A DNA stretch of 64,000 nucleotides. Origin: Shewanella marisflavi (GTDB lineage Bacteria > Pseudomonadota > Gammaproteobacteria > Enterobacterales > Shewanellaceae). Within the stretch, counting starts at the first letter, position 1. Each line of letters opens with the position of its first letter. The notes beneath the pieces are model-generated. The model saw only the letters and a program-made list of their open reading frames with translations. It was not told the origin of the DNA and made no database searches. The translations under genes were made by a program, and so were the position numbers. The stretch spans positions 248,001-312,000 of the forward strand of contig NZ_JAKIKX010000002.1 of NCBI RefSeq assembly GCF_023283925.1, written 5' to 3'. This document shows, one piece after another, positions 1 through 9,110 of the stretch.

Positions 1-750
<750 letters not shown>

Positions 751-780
751 TAATGTTACTCGATTAGCATTACTTTTCTT

Positions 781-810
781 AAAAAAGCAGGCCTAGTGCC
801 TGCTTTTTTT
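781..810 (+). terminator. Intrinsic terminator of trxB
   Basis: GCAGGC (787-792), loop CTAGT, GCCTGC (798-803), then seven T; an A-run precedes the stem. Confidence 0.9.
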
Positions 811-1008
811 GTGTCTTATCGCAATCACAGCAAGTAGACAGAAGTGGCCTGAGAAAAACATTTAAACTTGGCCTAATGTTTCAAAACATATTGATTCGAT
901 GTGTAAAATACTAACGCTGCAATCGGACGTTTAACAAGCTAGGATGATGATCTATTAACTAGGCTTGCAATTAAAGAGCAGCCAAATGAATTTGAGATGA
1001 TCGGGCAC

Positions 1009-1034
1009 AAAAAAAGGGACCCTAGGGTCCCTTT
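1009..1034 (-). terminator. Intrinsic terminator of the thrS-infC-rpmI-rplT operon
   Basis: Palindrome GGGACCCTAGGGTCCC (1016-1031), followed on the minus strand by a run of seven T. It lies about 20 bp after the rplT stop. Confidence 0.9.
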
Positions 1035-1052
1035 CAAAGCAAAGCTCACTAA

Positions 1053-1412
1053 TTACTTAGCTAGAGCTTCTTTTGCCTTTTCAACTAGAGTGGCGAAAAC
1101 CACTTTGTCGAATACAGCGATGTCTGCCAAAATCTTACGATCGATTTCGATAGACGCCTTTTTCAGACCGTTGATGAAACGGCTGTAAGACAGACCATTT
1201 TGACGAGAAGCAGCATTGATACGTGCAATCCACAGTTGACGGAATTGACGTTTCTTCTGGCGACGGTCACGGTAAGCATATTGACCAGCTTTAGTTACTG
1301 CTTGCTTAGCAACACGGTAAGTACGTGAGCGAGCTCCGTAATAACCTTTGGCTAGTTTAAGTACTTTCTTGTGACGAGCACGAGCGGTTACACCACGCTT
1401 AACTCTAGGCAT
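1053..1412 (-). CDS. rplT: 50S ribosomal protein L20
   Basis: Large-subunit assembly protein that binds 23S rRNA; in enterobacteria it also represses translation of rpmI-rplT. The 119 residues match the family length (118 in E. coli), with the basic N-terminal extension [24 protein letters not shown] and the conserved globular part ([32 protein letters not shown]). GAGGAG stands about 10 bp before the ATG. It is the last gene of the thrS operon, with 18 bp between the rpmI stop and its start. Confidence 0.98.
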
Positions 1413-1430
1413 TGTTCTCTACTCCTCTAA

Positions 1431-1625
1431 TTAAGCGTATGGTAGTTGACGTGCAATTGCTGGCACATCAGACTTCGCAACTAAACATTTAGCACGTAAG
1501 TGACGTTTACGCTTAGTGCTCTTCTTTGTCAAAATATGACGTAAATGGGCTTGTTTGCGCTTAAAACCGTTAGCGGTTTTCTTAAAACGCTTTTGTACAC
1601 CCTTGTCTGTTTTCATTTTAGGCAT
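1431..1625 (-). CDS. rpmI: 50S ribosomal protein L35
   Basis: Small basic large-subunit protein of 64 residues (65 in E. coli), with the family signature [17 protein letters not shown] and the C-terminal LPYA. The frame is open eight codons further upstream, but I choose the ATG at 1625: it gives the family N-terminus MPKMKT and has GGAG 8 nt upstream. It lies between infC and rplT, as in enterobacteria, where L20 controls its translation. Confidence 0.97.
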   Translation of the reverse strand: MPKMKTDKGVQKRFKKTANGFKRKQAHLRHILTKKSTKRKRHLRAKCLVAKSDVPAIARQLPYA

Positions 1626-1667
1626 TGCTAAAACTCCGCATTGGGACATTAATAAAACGCAAGGCGA

Positions 1668-1693
1668 GCAGAGGCCCTCAGAGAGGTCCCTGC
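1668..1693 (-). promoter_or_regulatory. Irregular hairpin between infC and rpmI, candidate L20 operator
   Basis: On the minus strand GCAGGG (1693-1688) can pair with CCTCTGC (1674-1668) around a bulge, and CCTC can pair with GAGG inside. It sits about 43 nt upstream of the rpmI start. In E. coli L20 represses rpmI-rplT by binding RNA structure in this interval. That this hairpin does so is inference. Confidence 0.35.
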
Positions 1694-1712
1694 TACTTTT
1701 AAATTTGCCCTA

Positions 1713-2255
1713 CTATTTCTTTTTCGGTGCAAGAACCATCACAGCCTGACGACCTTCCATTTTTGGAAAAGCCTCCACAACTGCTATCTCAGCCAAGTCA
1801 TCTTTAATACGATTCAAAAGATTCATACCAAGACTCTGGTGAGCCATCTCACGACCACGGAAACGCAGCGTTACTTTCGCTTTGTCGCCGTCTTCAAGAA
1901 AACGCTTCAGGTTGCGTAGTTTTACCTGATAGTCGTTTTCATCAGTACCGGGACGGAATTTAATTTCCTTCACCTGTATCTGTTTCTGCTTCTTCTTTTG
2001 CTCTTTTTGGGCCTTAGCCTTATCAAAAAGAAACTTTCCGTAGTCCATTATGCGACATACAGGCGGCTCAGCATTAGGGCTGATCTCTACAAGATCTACG
2101 CCTGCTTCATCTGCAAGTTCTTGTGCTTCACGCAAACTTACAATGCCGATAGTTTCACCGTCTAGCCCATTAAGACGTACTTCTGATACACCTACAATGA
2201 GTTCGTTAATTCTATTCGCCGCTGCTTTACGCACGTCTGTTTTCTTGATCTTTAT
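1713..2255 (-). CDS. infC: Translation initiation factor IF-3
   Basis: Binds the 30S subunit, prevents premature 50S joining and discriminates against non-AUG initiation. The N-domain ([36 protein letters not shown]), the lysine-rich linker and the C-domain ([16 protein letters not shown]) are all present. The first ATG/GTG in frame is GTG at 2234, but it lacks a close ribosome-binding site. The frame extends upstream to an ATA at 2255-2253, preceded by GGAGG (2268-2264) with an 8-nt spacer, and is closed by the thrS stop TAG at 2261-2259. Starting at ATA gives 180 residues and the N-terminus [17 protein letters not shown], in line with the family. Rare start codons (AUU in E. coli) are the known basis of infC autoregulation. 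Confidence 0.93.
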   Translation of the reverse strand: MKIKKTDVRKAAANRINELIVGVSEVRLNGLDGETIGIVSLREAQELADEAGVDLVEISPNAEPPVCRIMDYGKFLFDKAKAQKEQKKKQKQIQVKEIKFRPGTDENDYQVKLRNLKRFLEDGDKAKVTLRFRGREMAHQSLGMNLLNRIKDDLAEIAVVEAFPKMEGRQAVMVLAPKKK

Positions 2256-2258
2256 GAC

Positions 2259-4187
2259 CTATTCCTCCAACAAATTTAGACTACGGAGCGAAATTTGATC
2301 TTTCATCTTGGCGGCAAATTCATCGATTTGAATCTTACCAAGATCAACACCATCTCTGGTTCGCACCGCGACTTCCCTATTTTCCATCTCTTGATCACCA
2401 ACGACCAATAGATAGGGAACACGCCTTAGGGTGTGTTCGCGTATTTTAAAGCCTATCTTTTCATTCCTCAAGTCTTTCGAGGCACGAATTCCCTGATCTT
2501 TAAATAATTTGACCACTTCGTCAACATATTCCGACTGTTTATCGGTAATATTCATCACGACGGCCTGAACCGGTGCCAACCAAGTTGGGAACTTGCCCGC
2601 ATACTCTTCGATAAGAATACCGATGAAGCGCTCAAGCGAACCTAAAATGGCACGGTGGATCATGACTGGCGTCTGACGGCTATTGTCTTCGGCGACATAA
2701 GTCGCACCAAGACGCCCTGGTAAAGCGTAATCAAGCTGCACAGTACCACATTGCCATGCACGGTCTAGACAGTCATGCAAAGTAAATTCTATCTTAGGAC
2801 CGTAAAAGGCACCTTCACCCGGCAGGATCTCATACTCGATGTCATTAGCTTTCAGCGCATCCATCAAGGCTTGCTCGGCACGATCCCACATGGCGTCGTC
2901 CCCGATGCGTTTTTCTGGGCGAGTCGATAGCTTAACTACGATGTCTTTGAAGCCAAAAGTTGCGTAGGTATCATAAACCATCTTGATACAGCCGCTGACT
3001 TCCTGCTGCACTTGCTCTTCAGTACAGAAGATATGCGCGTCGTCTTGGGTAAAGCCGCGAACACGCATCAAACCATGTAATGAACCCGATGGTTCGTTGC
3101 GGTGACAGCAGCCAAACTCTGCCATACGCAATGGCAGGTCACGGTAAGACTTAAGACCTTGGTTAAAGATCTGTACGTGACCCGGGCAGTTCATCGGCTT
3201 CACCGCATATTCACGGTTTTCTGAATGAGTGGTGAACATGGCTTCGGAATATTTATCCCAGTGGCCACTGCGCTCCCACAAAACACGGTCCATCATTAAG
3301 GGACCTTTCACCTCTTGATAGGTGTACTGACCCAGTTTCTGACGAATGAATCTTTCCAGCTCGAGGAACAGGCTCCAACCATCGTTGTGCCAGAACACCA
3401 TGCCAGGTGCTTCTTCCTGCATATGGTAAAGATCAAGCTGCTTACCTATCTTACGATGGTCACGCTTAGCCGCTTCTTCTAGGCGAGTCAGATGTGCCTT
3501 AAGGGCCTTCTTGTCTGCCCAAGCGGTACCATAGATACGCTGCAGCATCTTGTTGTCTGAGTTACCACGCCAGTAGGCACCAGCAACACTCATCAACTTG
3601 AAATTATGACAGAACTTCATGTTAGGCACATGGGGGCCACGACACATGTCAGTGTATTCTTCGTGATGGTACAGAGCTGGCTTATCATCTTGGCTAATGT
3701 TTTCATCCAAGATCGCCATCTTATAACTTTCACCGCGCGCTTCAAATGTATCGCGGGCTTCTTGCCAGCTAACCACTTTCTTGACTACATCATAGTTAGT
3801 CTTTGCCAGCGCCAGCATGCGTTTTTCAAGCTCGGCTACATCTTCCTCGGTCAACTTATGATCGAGATCCACGTCATAGTAGAAACCATTATCGATCACA
3901 GGTCCAATCGCCATCTTGGTCTCTGGCCACATCTGCTTAATCGCATGACCTAAAAGGTGAGCACAAGAGTGACGCAAAATCTCAACACCTTCATCATCTT
4001 TTGCGGTGATGATAGCCAGGTCAGCGTCTGTCTCGATCAGATCGCAGGCATCTTTAAGCTCACCGTTTACGCGACCAGCAATACAGGCCTTAGCCAGACC
4101 TGGGCCAATGTCGGCGGCGACATCAAGTGTTGAAACTGGGTTGGCAAACTCGCGTTTGCTGCCATCGGGAAGTGTAATAACAGGCAT
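2259..4187 (-). CDS. thrS: Threonyl-tRNA synthetase
   Basis: Charges tRNA-Thr with threonine. At 642 residues it equals the E. coli enzyme in length. It has an N-terminal TGS domain ([14 protein letters not shown]), the editing domain with [10 protein letters not shown], the class II core with the zinc-site motif MNCPGH, motif 2 (HRNEPSG...[13 protein letters not shown]) and motif 3 ([13 protein letters not shown]), and a C-terminal anticodon-binding domain. TAAGGA lies 7 nt before the ATG. Its last codons (GAG GAA TAG) carry the infC Shine-Dalgarno, and infC follows in the same reading frame after one codon. A hairpin in the leader may be an autoregulatory operator. Confidence 0.98.
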   Translation of the reverse strand: MPVITLPDGSKREFANPVSTLDVAADIGPGLAKACIAGRVNGELKDACDLIETDADLAIITAKDDEGVEILRHSCAHLLGHAIKQMWPETKMAIGPVIDNGFYYDVDLDHKLTEEDVAELEKRMLALAKTNYDVVKKVVSWQEARDTFEARGESYKMAILDENISQDDKPALYHHEEYTDMCRGPHVPNMKFCHNFKLMSVAGAYWRGNSDNKMLQRIYGTAWADKKALKAHLTRLEEAAKRDHRKIGKQLDLYHMQEEAPGMVFWHNDGWSLFLELERFIRQKLGQYTYQEVKGPLMMDRVLWERSGHWDKYSEAMFTTHSENREYAVKPMNCPGHVQIFNQGLKSYRDLPLRMAEFGCCHRNEPSGSLHGLMRVRGFTQDDAHIFCTEEQVQQEVSGCIKMVYDTYATFGFKDIVVKLSTRPEKRIGDDAMWDRAEQALMDALKANDIEYEILPGEGAFYGPKIEFTLHDCLDRAWQCGTVQLDYALPGRLGATYVAEDNSRQTPVMIHRAILGSLERFIGILIEEYAGKFPTWLAPVQAVVMNITDKQSEYVDEVVKLFKDQGIRASKDLRNEKIGFKIREHTLRRVPYLLVVGDQEMENREVAVRTRDGVDLGKIQIDEFAAKMKDQISLRSLNLLEE

Positions 4188-4200
4188 GTAAAATCCTTAT

Positions 4201-4231
4201 CCAGTGGTGACCCCTACGTAGGGCCACTTGG
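4201..4231 (-). promoter_or_regulatory. Hairpin just upstream of the thrS ribosome-binding site, candidate ThrRS translational operator
   Basis: On the minus strand CCAAGTGG (4231-4224) pairs with CCACTGG (4207-4201) with one bulged A. The inner stem is CCC/GGG with the loop TACGTA, and GTCA bulges on the 3' side. The loop contains CGU, a threonine anticodon. The hairpin ends a few nt before the Shine-Dalgarno. E. coli ThrRS represses its own mRNA by binding anticodon-like leader hairpins; equivalence here is inference. The rest of 4188-4489 shows nothing I recognise beyond AT-rich promoter-like sequence. Confidence 0.45.
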
Positions 4232-4489
4232 TCATTGAGAAGAAAAATTTAAGCAACTGAAGCGCAAAACATTACCGGAGTTTTAGCCTACTTCAGTGCA
4301 GGCCTGCCATTCTAGGGCGGCAATAGCCAAATCGCAAGGGTTAAGGCCTGAGATGATACAAAAGTGACCAGCAACGCTTTAATTTCGCCCATGTCATGAG
4401 ATCTCCATCAAGATGTCATCAGATAGTCATCCACCAAGCCTACTCTTGCGGCCATATCGTTAATTAAAAATCTAATCAGGAGAGCGACC

Positions 4490-4744
4490 ATGATGAAGTT
4501 TATTTTACTCACTGCCCTCAGTTATCAGCCTTTATATCACTATGATGGCTCGCCAAATGTCAGCTTTGCGCAGATAACACTCGAATCGACTAATAGTGTA
4601 AAGGTAACCGCAAAGCCCCTTGACGACGTTGACCAGTTAAGCGCCGAGATCGCCAATGAGCTGGACAGACAGCTCAAAGCGATGCACGCCGAGTTGCCAC
4701 AGCAATCGGGTGAACAACAACTTTTGGTAAACCAAATACGTTAA
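4490..4744 (+). CDS. Small protein of unknown function (84 aa)
   Basis: I do not recognise this protein. A good Shine-Dalgarno (AGGAGAG, 4478-4484) precedes ATGATG, so it is likely translated. The first ten or so residues are hydrophobic (MMKFILLTAL) but too short for a clear signal peptide. The rest is polar and partly helical (LSAEIANELDRQLKAMHAEL). It lies divergent from thrS and 115 bp before the SDR gene. No cysteines, repeats or membrane segments are visible. Confidence 0.6.
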   Translation: MMKFILLTALSYQPLYHYDGSPNVSFAQITLESTNSVKVTAKPLDDVDQLSAEIANELDRQLKAMHAELPQQSGEQQLLVNQIR

Positions 4745-4859
4745 ACCTTACTTAGCCAGTTTATTATTGCCATCTTTATAAAGGGTTTGGTTTCACAAAC
4801 TCATTGTATCTGGCAACAAAATCATCGAATATTCCTCTCACCGTTAAGGGATAAGCAAG

Positions 4860-5603
4860 ATGACTATGACTAAGTGGGCTTTGATCACTGGGGGCGCCAA
4901 ACGCATCGGCAAGGCAATTGCCATTAGCCTGCATCAATCGGGCTATAATATTGCCCTACATTACAATAGCGCTCAGCGAGATGCCCAAACACTGGCTGCG
5001 CAGTTAAATCAGCAAAGAACCGGCTCATGTAGGCTCTTTCAGGCCAATCTGGCCTCAGAGCAAGAAATCAAGACTCTAGTCGAGGCGGTCAATTGTGAGC
5101 TAACGCTATCGGTGCTTATCAATAATGCCTCTGTATTTCACCCAGATCCTGAAATTGCAAACTGGCAAGACAGCCAACACCTGCTGACGACTAATCTAAT
5201 CGCCCCCTATCTACTTGCCCAAGGGTTAGCGCCTAACTTGGCAAGCCAGAGCGGCTGCATTATCAATCTCGTGGATATTCATGGTGACCGTCCTCTAAAA
5301 GGACATGGGCTATACTCAATATCTAAGGCTGGCTTAAATATGGCCACCCGCGCATTAGCGCAAGAACTGTCCCCAGCGGTGCGAGTCAATGGCATTTCAC
5401 CGGGTGCAATCTTATGGCCAAGCGGCAGTGAGACAGATACGGTCACTAAGGTGATTAATGAGATCCCGATGAAACGCCCGGGCACTCCAGAGGATATCGC
5501 CTACACGGTAGACTTTATCCTCAATAGCCCTTACCTGAACGGCCAGATCATTGCCATCGATGGTGGTCGTAGCGCGACGGGATATACAGGAGCCGACGGA
5601 TGA
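4860..5603 (+). CDS. Short-chain dehydrogenase, pteridine-reductase-like
   Basis: NAD(P)H-dependent SDR fold of 247 residues. The nucleotide-binding motif is TGGAKRIG (residues about 10-17), whose Arg replaces the usual small residue and is typical of pteridine reductases (PTR1/FolM type). NNAS follows at about 88-91 and the catalytic YSISK at about 151-155. The C-terminal GQIIAIDGGRS is also a family feature. The likely substrate is an oxidised or dihydro-pterin, but this is inferred from motifs only. It overlaps the next gene by 4 bp (ATGA), so the two are probably translationally coupled. AAGGG precedes the start; a second ATG two codons later is an alternative. Confidence 0.85.
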   Translation: MTMTKWALITGGAKRIGKAIAISLHQSGYNIALHYNSAQRDAQTLAAQLNQQRTGSCRLFQANLASEQEIKTLVEAVNCELTLSVLINNASVFHPDPEIANWQDSQHLLTTNLIAPYLLAQGLAPNLASQSGCIINLVDIHGDRPLKGHGLYSISKAGLNMATRALAQELSPAVRVNGISPGAILWPSGSETDTVTKVINEIPMKRPGTPEDIAYTVDFILNSPYLNGQIIAIDGGRSATGYTGADG

Positions 5604-5800
5604 AAATTTTTGATAAGATCATTTGCTGCCCCCACTGTGGGCACCACCAACATATCAACTTAGATATCAGCTGTGGCGATCAGGACTACTACGACGATTG
5701 CCGCGTCTGCTGCAATCCAATCCATTTCAGGACGCATATTGATGCAGCCCGGCAAAAGGTCGAAGTCTATATCGACTCAGACGATGAGCAGTTTTACTAG
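5600..5800 (+). CDS. CPxCG-motif cysteine-rich protein
   Basis: Small acidic protein of 66 residues with two Cys pairs, CPHCG (about 10-14) and CRVCCNP (about 34-40), which look like one zinc-ribbon site. This fits the CPXCG cysteine-rich family of unknown function. The acidic tail ends DSDDEQFY. Its ATG overlaps the SDR stop codon, giving a two-gene unit. Confidence 0.85.
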   Translation: MKIFDKIICCPHCGHHQHINLDISCGDQDYYDDCRVCCNPIHFRTHIDAARQKVEVYIDSDDEQFY

Positions 5801-5850
5801 CCATTCTTTTGTCGCAAGTAAAACAAGACAAAATGAAAGCGGCGCACCAT

Positions 5851-5870
5851 AGGGCTGTTGTAACAGCCCT
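5851..5870. terminator. Hairpin between convergent genes, possible terminator
   Basis: AGGGCTGTTGTAACAGCCCT is a near-perfect hairpin, but no T-run follows on either strand, so intrinsic termination is doubtful. Confidence 0.35.
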
Positions 5871-5970
5871 CACCTATTTGCTTCAAGAACTAAGGTGTAA
5901 AACGTTATCTCAACTATGGGCCAGCCTATCACTATGACCATTACTAGAATTAGGCAGATTGAACATAAGT

Positions 5971-6582
5971 TTAGCTAAAACGCTTTGCCAGTACCCGCTC
6001 TACCGTATCCACGATAGCCTGTGTCTGACTGTCGATTTCGATATTGAGCATGGTTCCCACCTGAGCCTCATCTAAGTTGGTAATGGCTAAAGTTTCCGGG
6101 ATAAGGTGTAACATAAAACCGCTCTCATCCACCTCACCTACAGTCAAACTGCATCCATTTACCCCTACAAAACCTTTATAGAGAATGTAATTCATCCACT
6201 TAGGAGCGACTTCCAAGCGAATATTATAATGGGAGGCGGTGTGGCTCACTGCTGCAACCTTGGCCTGTGTATGTACATGGCCAGATAACACGTGCCCACC
6301 GATCTCACTGCCATAGGTTAAGGAACGCTCGATATTGACCTTGCATCCAGGATTAAGCGAAGCAAGATTGGTAAGCCTTAATGTCTCTTCCATTACATCG
6401 AAAAACACCCTATCATCTGCAATCTCGGTAACGGTCAGACATACCCCGTTATTGGCAACACTTGCTCCTCGCTGCAAGTTTTCCTTCAGGTGTGGCGGCA
6501 TCGCAATTTCGATTGTATTAAGACCATCTTTTTTATAAATGGCCACCACTTCACATGTGGCCTGAACAATACCTGTAAACAT
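5971..6582 (-). CDS. ribE: Riboflavin synthase, alpha subunit
   Basis: Dismutates two 6,7-dimethyl-8-ribityllumazine molecules to riboflavin. The 203 residues form two tandem lumazine-binding domains, each with the family pattern: MFTGIVQ at the N-terminus, GVCLTV and GGHVLSGHVH in the first half, GVNGCSLTVGEV and IPETLAITNL in the second. The gene stands alone rather than in a rib operon and is divergent from norM with only 27 bp between starts, an arrangement also found in E. coli (ribC next to mdtK). I see no FMN riboswitch. Confidence 0.96.
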   Translation of the reverse strand: MFTGIVQATCEVVAIYKKDGLNTIEIAMPPHLKENLQRGASVANNGVCLTVTEIADDRVFFDVMEETLRLTNLASLNPGCKVNIERSLTYGSEIGGHVLSGHVHTQAKVAAVSHTASHYNIRLEVAPKWMNYILYKGFVGVNGCSLTVGEVDESGFMLHLIPETLAITNLDEAQVGTMLNIEIDSQTQAIVDTVERVLAKRFS

Positions 6583-6609
6583 ATTTTACTCTCTGCATTA
6601 AGGCGTTTT

Positions 6610-7974
6610 ATGAATCAATTCGGCTTTCAAGCCAAAAAGCTCGTCCATCTTGCGTTGCCAGTTCTTATCGCCCAAGTTACTCAGACCATGATGGGCTTTA
6701 TCGATACCGTTATGGCTGGCCGAGTCAGTGCTATCGATATGGCTGCTGTTGCCATAGGCGGCAGTCTTTGGCTTCCTGCACTACTTTTTGTTCAGGGGTT
6801 ACTTGTTGCCTTTACCCCTGTTTTTGCTGCCCATCATGGTGCCAATAACCAAGCGGCAATTCGTCCCATGGCATATCAGGCTGCCTATATTGCCATAATT
6901 GGCAGCGTATTAGTGATAGCCTTCCTCAGTTTTGCGCCGCAGATCTTTAAAATAATGGGGCTCTCGACCGAGCTTGCCGAGCTCAGCAATCAATATCTGT
7001 TTGGATTTGCATGGGGAGTACCCGCTTTCGTACTCTATCAGGTGCTTAGAGGCTGCAGTGAGGGGATCTCTTATACGCTACCCACTATGTTGATTGGCTT
7101 TGTCGGCTTGGCGGTCAATATTCCTGCGAACTATATCTTCATCTATGGTCATTTCGGCGCGCCCGCGCTTGGCGGTGCTGGCTGTGGTATCGCGACAGCA
7201 CTGGTTTTCTGGGCCATGTTTATTGCCATGGCTATCTATATGCAGGTAAACCAAAGATTTGCCGCCCTTGCACCATTTAGCGCTTTTCACCTGCCCAACC
7301 TTGCGACCATGATAAAGATGACTAAACACGGTATGCCCATTGCCATGGCGCTGTTTTTCGAGGTAAGCCTATTTGCCATTATCGCACTTCTGCTCGCCCC
7401 CATCGGCGCCAATGTCGTGGCAGGCCATCAGATAGCGTTAAACTTCTCCTCCATCGTATTTATGTTACCTCTTTCTATCGGTATCGCCGTATCAATTCGT
7501 GTTGGCTATTATCTTGGTCAGGACAATCCGCTCACGGCCAAATTAGTGACTAAGGTAGGTCTGGCTATCGCTTTTAGCCTTGCACTATTCACCGCTATTA
7601 TTACCGTTGTATTTCGGACTCAGATTGCCCTCTTGTACAACCAAAACCCCGAAGTAGTTGCTTTAGCGAGTAGCTTGATGTTTTTGGCAGCGCTTTACCA
7701 GCTCTCGGACTCAGTTCAAGTCGTCACTGCAGGCGCATTGCGAGGCTATCACGATACACGCAGCGCTTTTTATATCACCCTCGTTTCTTATTGGGCTATT
7801 GGTATGGTGCTAGGTTACCTGCTGGCCGAAACCAACCTGTTAGTGCCAGCGCTTGGCGCTCATGGCTATTGGATAGGGCTAATCGCCGGTCTCACCAGCG
7901 CAGCGCTTTTGTTTGCCCTGCGGCTTAAATATATTCAACAGCGTCCAACCCAACTGCAAATGGACGCGCAGTAG
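6610..7974 (+). CDS. norM: MATE-family multidrug efflux transporter
   Basis: Cation-coupled drug exporter of the inner membrane, 454 residues with about 12 hydrophobic segments in two halves. Family motifs include LIAQVTQTMMGFIDTVMAG, AAVAIGGSLWLPA and NIPANYIFIYGHFGAPALGGAGCGIATA, close to E. coli MdtK/NorM. The frame is open upstream to 6490, antisense to ribE, but the ATG at 6610 gives the family N-terminus (MNQFGFQAKKLVHLALPV) and has AAGGCG just upstream. The very short divergent spacer implies overlapping promoters with ribE. Confidence 0.95.
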   Translation: MNQFGFQAKKLVHLALPVLIAQVTQTMMGFIDTVMAGRVSAIDMAAVAIGGSLWLPALLFVQGLLVAFTPVFAAHHGANNQAAIRPMAYQAAYIAIIGSVLVIAFLSFAPQIFKIMGLSTELAELSNQYLFGFAWGVPAFVLYQVLRGCSEGISYTLPTMLIGFVGLAVNIPANYIFIYGHFGAPALGGAGCGIATALVFWAMFIAMAIYMQVNQRFAALAPFSAFHLPNLATMIKMTKHGMPIAMALFFEVSLFAIIALLLAPIGANVVAGHQIALNFSSIVFMLPLSIGIAVSIRVGYYLGQDNPLTAKLVTKVGLAIAFSLALFTAIITVVFRTQIALLYNQNPEVVALASSLMFLAALYQLSDSVQVVTAGALRGYHDTRSAFYITLVSYWAIGMVLGYLLAETNLLVPALGAHGYWIGLIAGLTSAALLFALRLKYIQQRPTQLQMDAQ

Positions 7975-7996
7975 CTAAAAGTAAACAACATAAAAA

Positions 7997-8030
7997 CAAG
8001 ACGATGTTTCACCTTGGAATCATCGTCTTG
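7997..8030. repeat. Inverted repeat downstream of norM
   Basis: CAAGACGATG (7997-8006) and CATCGTCTTG (8021-8030) are perfect 10-bp arms around 14 nt. A T-run follows only on the minus strand. It could end norM transcripts or block antisense transcription. Confidence 0.45.
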
Positions 8031-8125
8031 CTACATAAGATTGATGGTTATGCCGCCGCTTTGGTGTTAAAAAGTTCAACTTGCACAGCAAATCGCCGCT
8101 TGATTGAAAAATTACGATTTTTTGC

Positions 8126-8155
8126 TTGCAACTGACCTTACATCCCTCGTAATAT
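8126..8155 (+). promoter_or_regulatory. Promoter of the tRNA-Val pair
   Basis: TTGCAA (8126-8131), 18-bp spacer, TAATAT (8150-8155), followed by the G+C discriminator AGCGC typical of stable-RNA promoters. The tRNA starts about 44 bp later. Confidence 0.55.
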
Positions 8156-8198
8156 AGCGCTCGTTCGATGGCCGACAGGTCATCAACAATAAATCAGT

Positions 8199-8275
8199 AC
8201 AACCGTAGCTCAGTTGGTTAGAGCACCACCTTGACATGGTGGGGGTCGGTGGTTCGAATCCACTCGGTTGTACCA
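8199..8275 (+). tRNA. tRNA-Val (GAC)
   Basis: 77 nt. Acceptor ACAACCG pairs with CGGTTGT; anticodon stem CCACC/GGTGG with loop TTGACAT gives GAC; T-loop TTCGAAT; encoded CCA. Confidence 0.97.
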
Positions 8276-8295
8276 ATTTTACAAGTGATAACGAT

Positions 8296-8372
8296 ACAAC
8301 CGTAGCTCAGTTGGTTAGAGCACCACCTTGACATGGTGGGGGTCGGTGGTTCGAATCCACTCGGTTGTACCA
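8296..8372 (+). tRNA. tRNA-Val (GAC), second copy
   Basis: Identical to the copy 20 bp upstream, with encoded CCA. The pair shares a promoter and a terminator. Confidence 0.97.
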
Positions 8373-8390
8373 TCTTGTAAAATGCACAGT

Positions 8391-8413
8391 AACCAGCGAA
8401 AGCTGGTTTTTTT
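8391..8413 (+). terminator. Terminator of the tRNA-Val operon
   Basis: CCAGC (8393-8397), GAAA tetraloop, GCTGG (8402-8406), then seven T. Confidence 0.92.
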
Positions 8414-8434
8414 GTGCCTGTTGCCCAGCAGTGC

Positions 8435-8818
8435 CTATTTCGCACTCACCATCACCATGACTGGCACGCCTTCCTCCGGCACTTGATACCGAGCCAGATC
8501 GGTAATACTTACCCGAGTTTTAACCTTATTGGCCAAGGATGAATGACGAGAGAGAAAAGCGTAAGTTTCTAAGGCCTCATATCGATGAGAGAATTGCGCC
8601 AGACTCATACCATTGCAGGAGATGGTATTTACACCATAGCGCATGTTATGTTCATAATTGACTAACTTACGCTTAAGCGATGCTTGGTTATCGCTACCCG
8701 CTGCGATACAAATTTTGGTCTCCAGACTATTATCCTCAGCCACAAATTGATAATTAGCCCCGTAGGCAAACGATGCGCTAAAAGTCAGTGCAACAAAAAG
8801 TAAACCCCTTGCTTTCAT
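8435..8818 (-). CDS. Small secreted protein, DUF3718-like
   Basis: 127 residues. The N-terminus MKARGLLFVALTFSASFAYGA is a clear signal peptide with likely cleavage after the AYG-A region, so the protein should reach the periplasm. The mature part has two cysteines (KICIAA and ISCNGM) and the segment FVAEDNSLETKICIAA, which resembles the DUF3718 family of gammaproteobacterial proteins of unknown role. The assignment is from memory of the family. AAGGAG precedes the ATG with a normal spacer. It stands alone, convergent with the tRNA-Val operon. Confidence 0.75.
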   Translation of the reverse strand: MKARGLLFVALTFSASFAYGANYQFVAEDNSLETKICIAAGSDNQASLKRKLVNYEHNMRYGVNTISCNGMSLAQFSHRYEALETYAFLSRHSSLANKVKTRVSITDLARYQVPEEGVPVMVMVSAK

Positions 8819-9110
8819 GATGAACTCCTTGGTTCGGACAGGACACTCATATACATAAACGCCACTATTTCATTTGAACTGTCATTTGAACCTTGATGTT
8901 TGAACGGACACCCTATGATATCTACGTTATACAGTTCCAAGTTAAGCTCAGTTTGTCCTTCGAAGTTGTTAACCCTTGATGTAAAAGTGTTGCAAGGTAT
9001 GTTGTCCATCAACTGACCCCACTAACACACGCTTATCCTACTAAAATCCTAGAGAAAAAAAGTGCAACTGAGTTACACTGTCTGTTGGCGAGGCACAATA
9101 GGAGTCGGCA

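Larger units (their letters stand above)
751..1052. other. Intergenic region trxB/rplT
   Basis: 302 bp between convergent genes. It holds the trxB terminator at the left and the rplT terminator at the right. Bases 811-1008 are AT-rich and I recognise nothing in them. Confidence 0.6.

Noticed and set aside
8815..9012. Minus-strand frame of 65 codons whose stop overlaps the start of the secreted DUF3718-like gene
   Set aside because: The ATGA overlap hints at coupling, but the start is TTG or an ATG with a weak GGGG, and the product is not recognisable. The downstream gene has its own strong Shine-Dalgarno.
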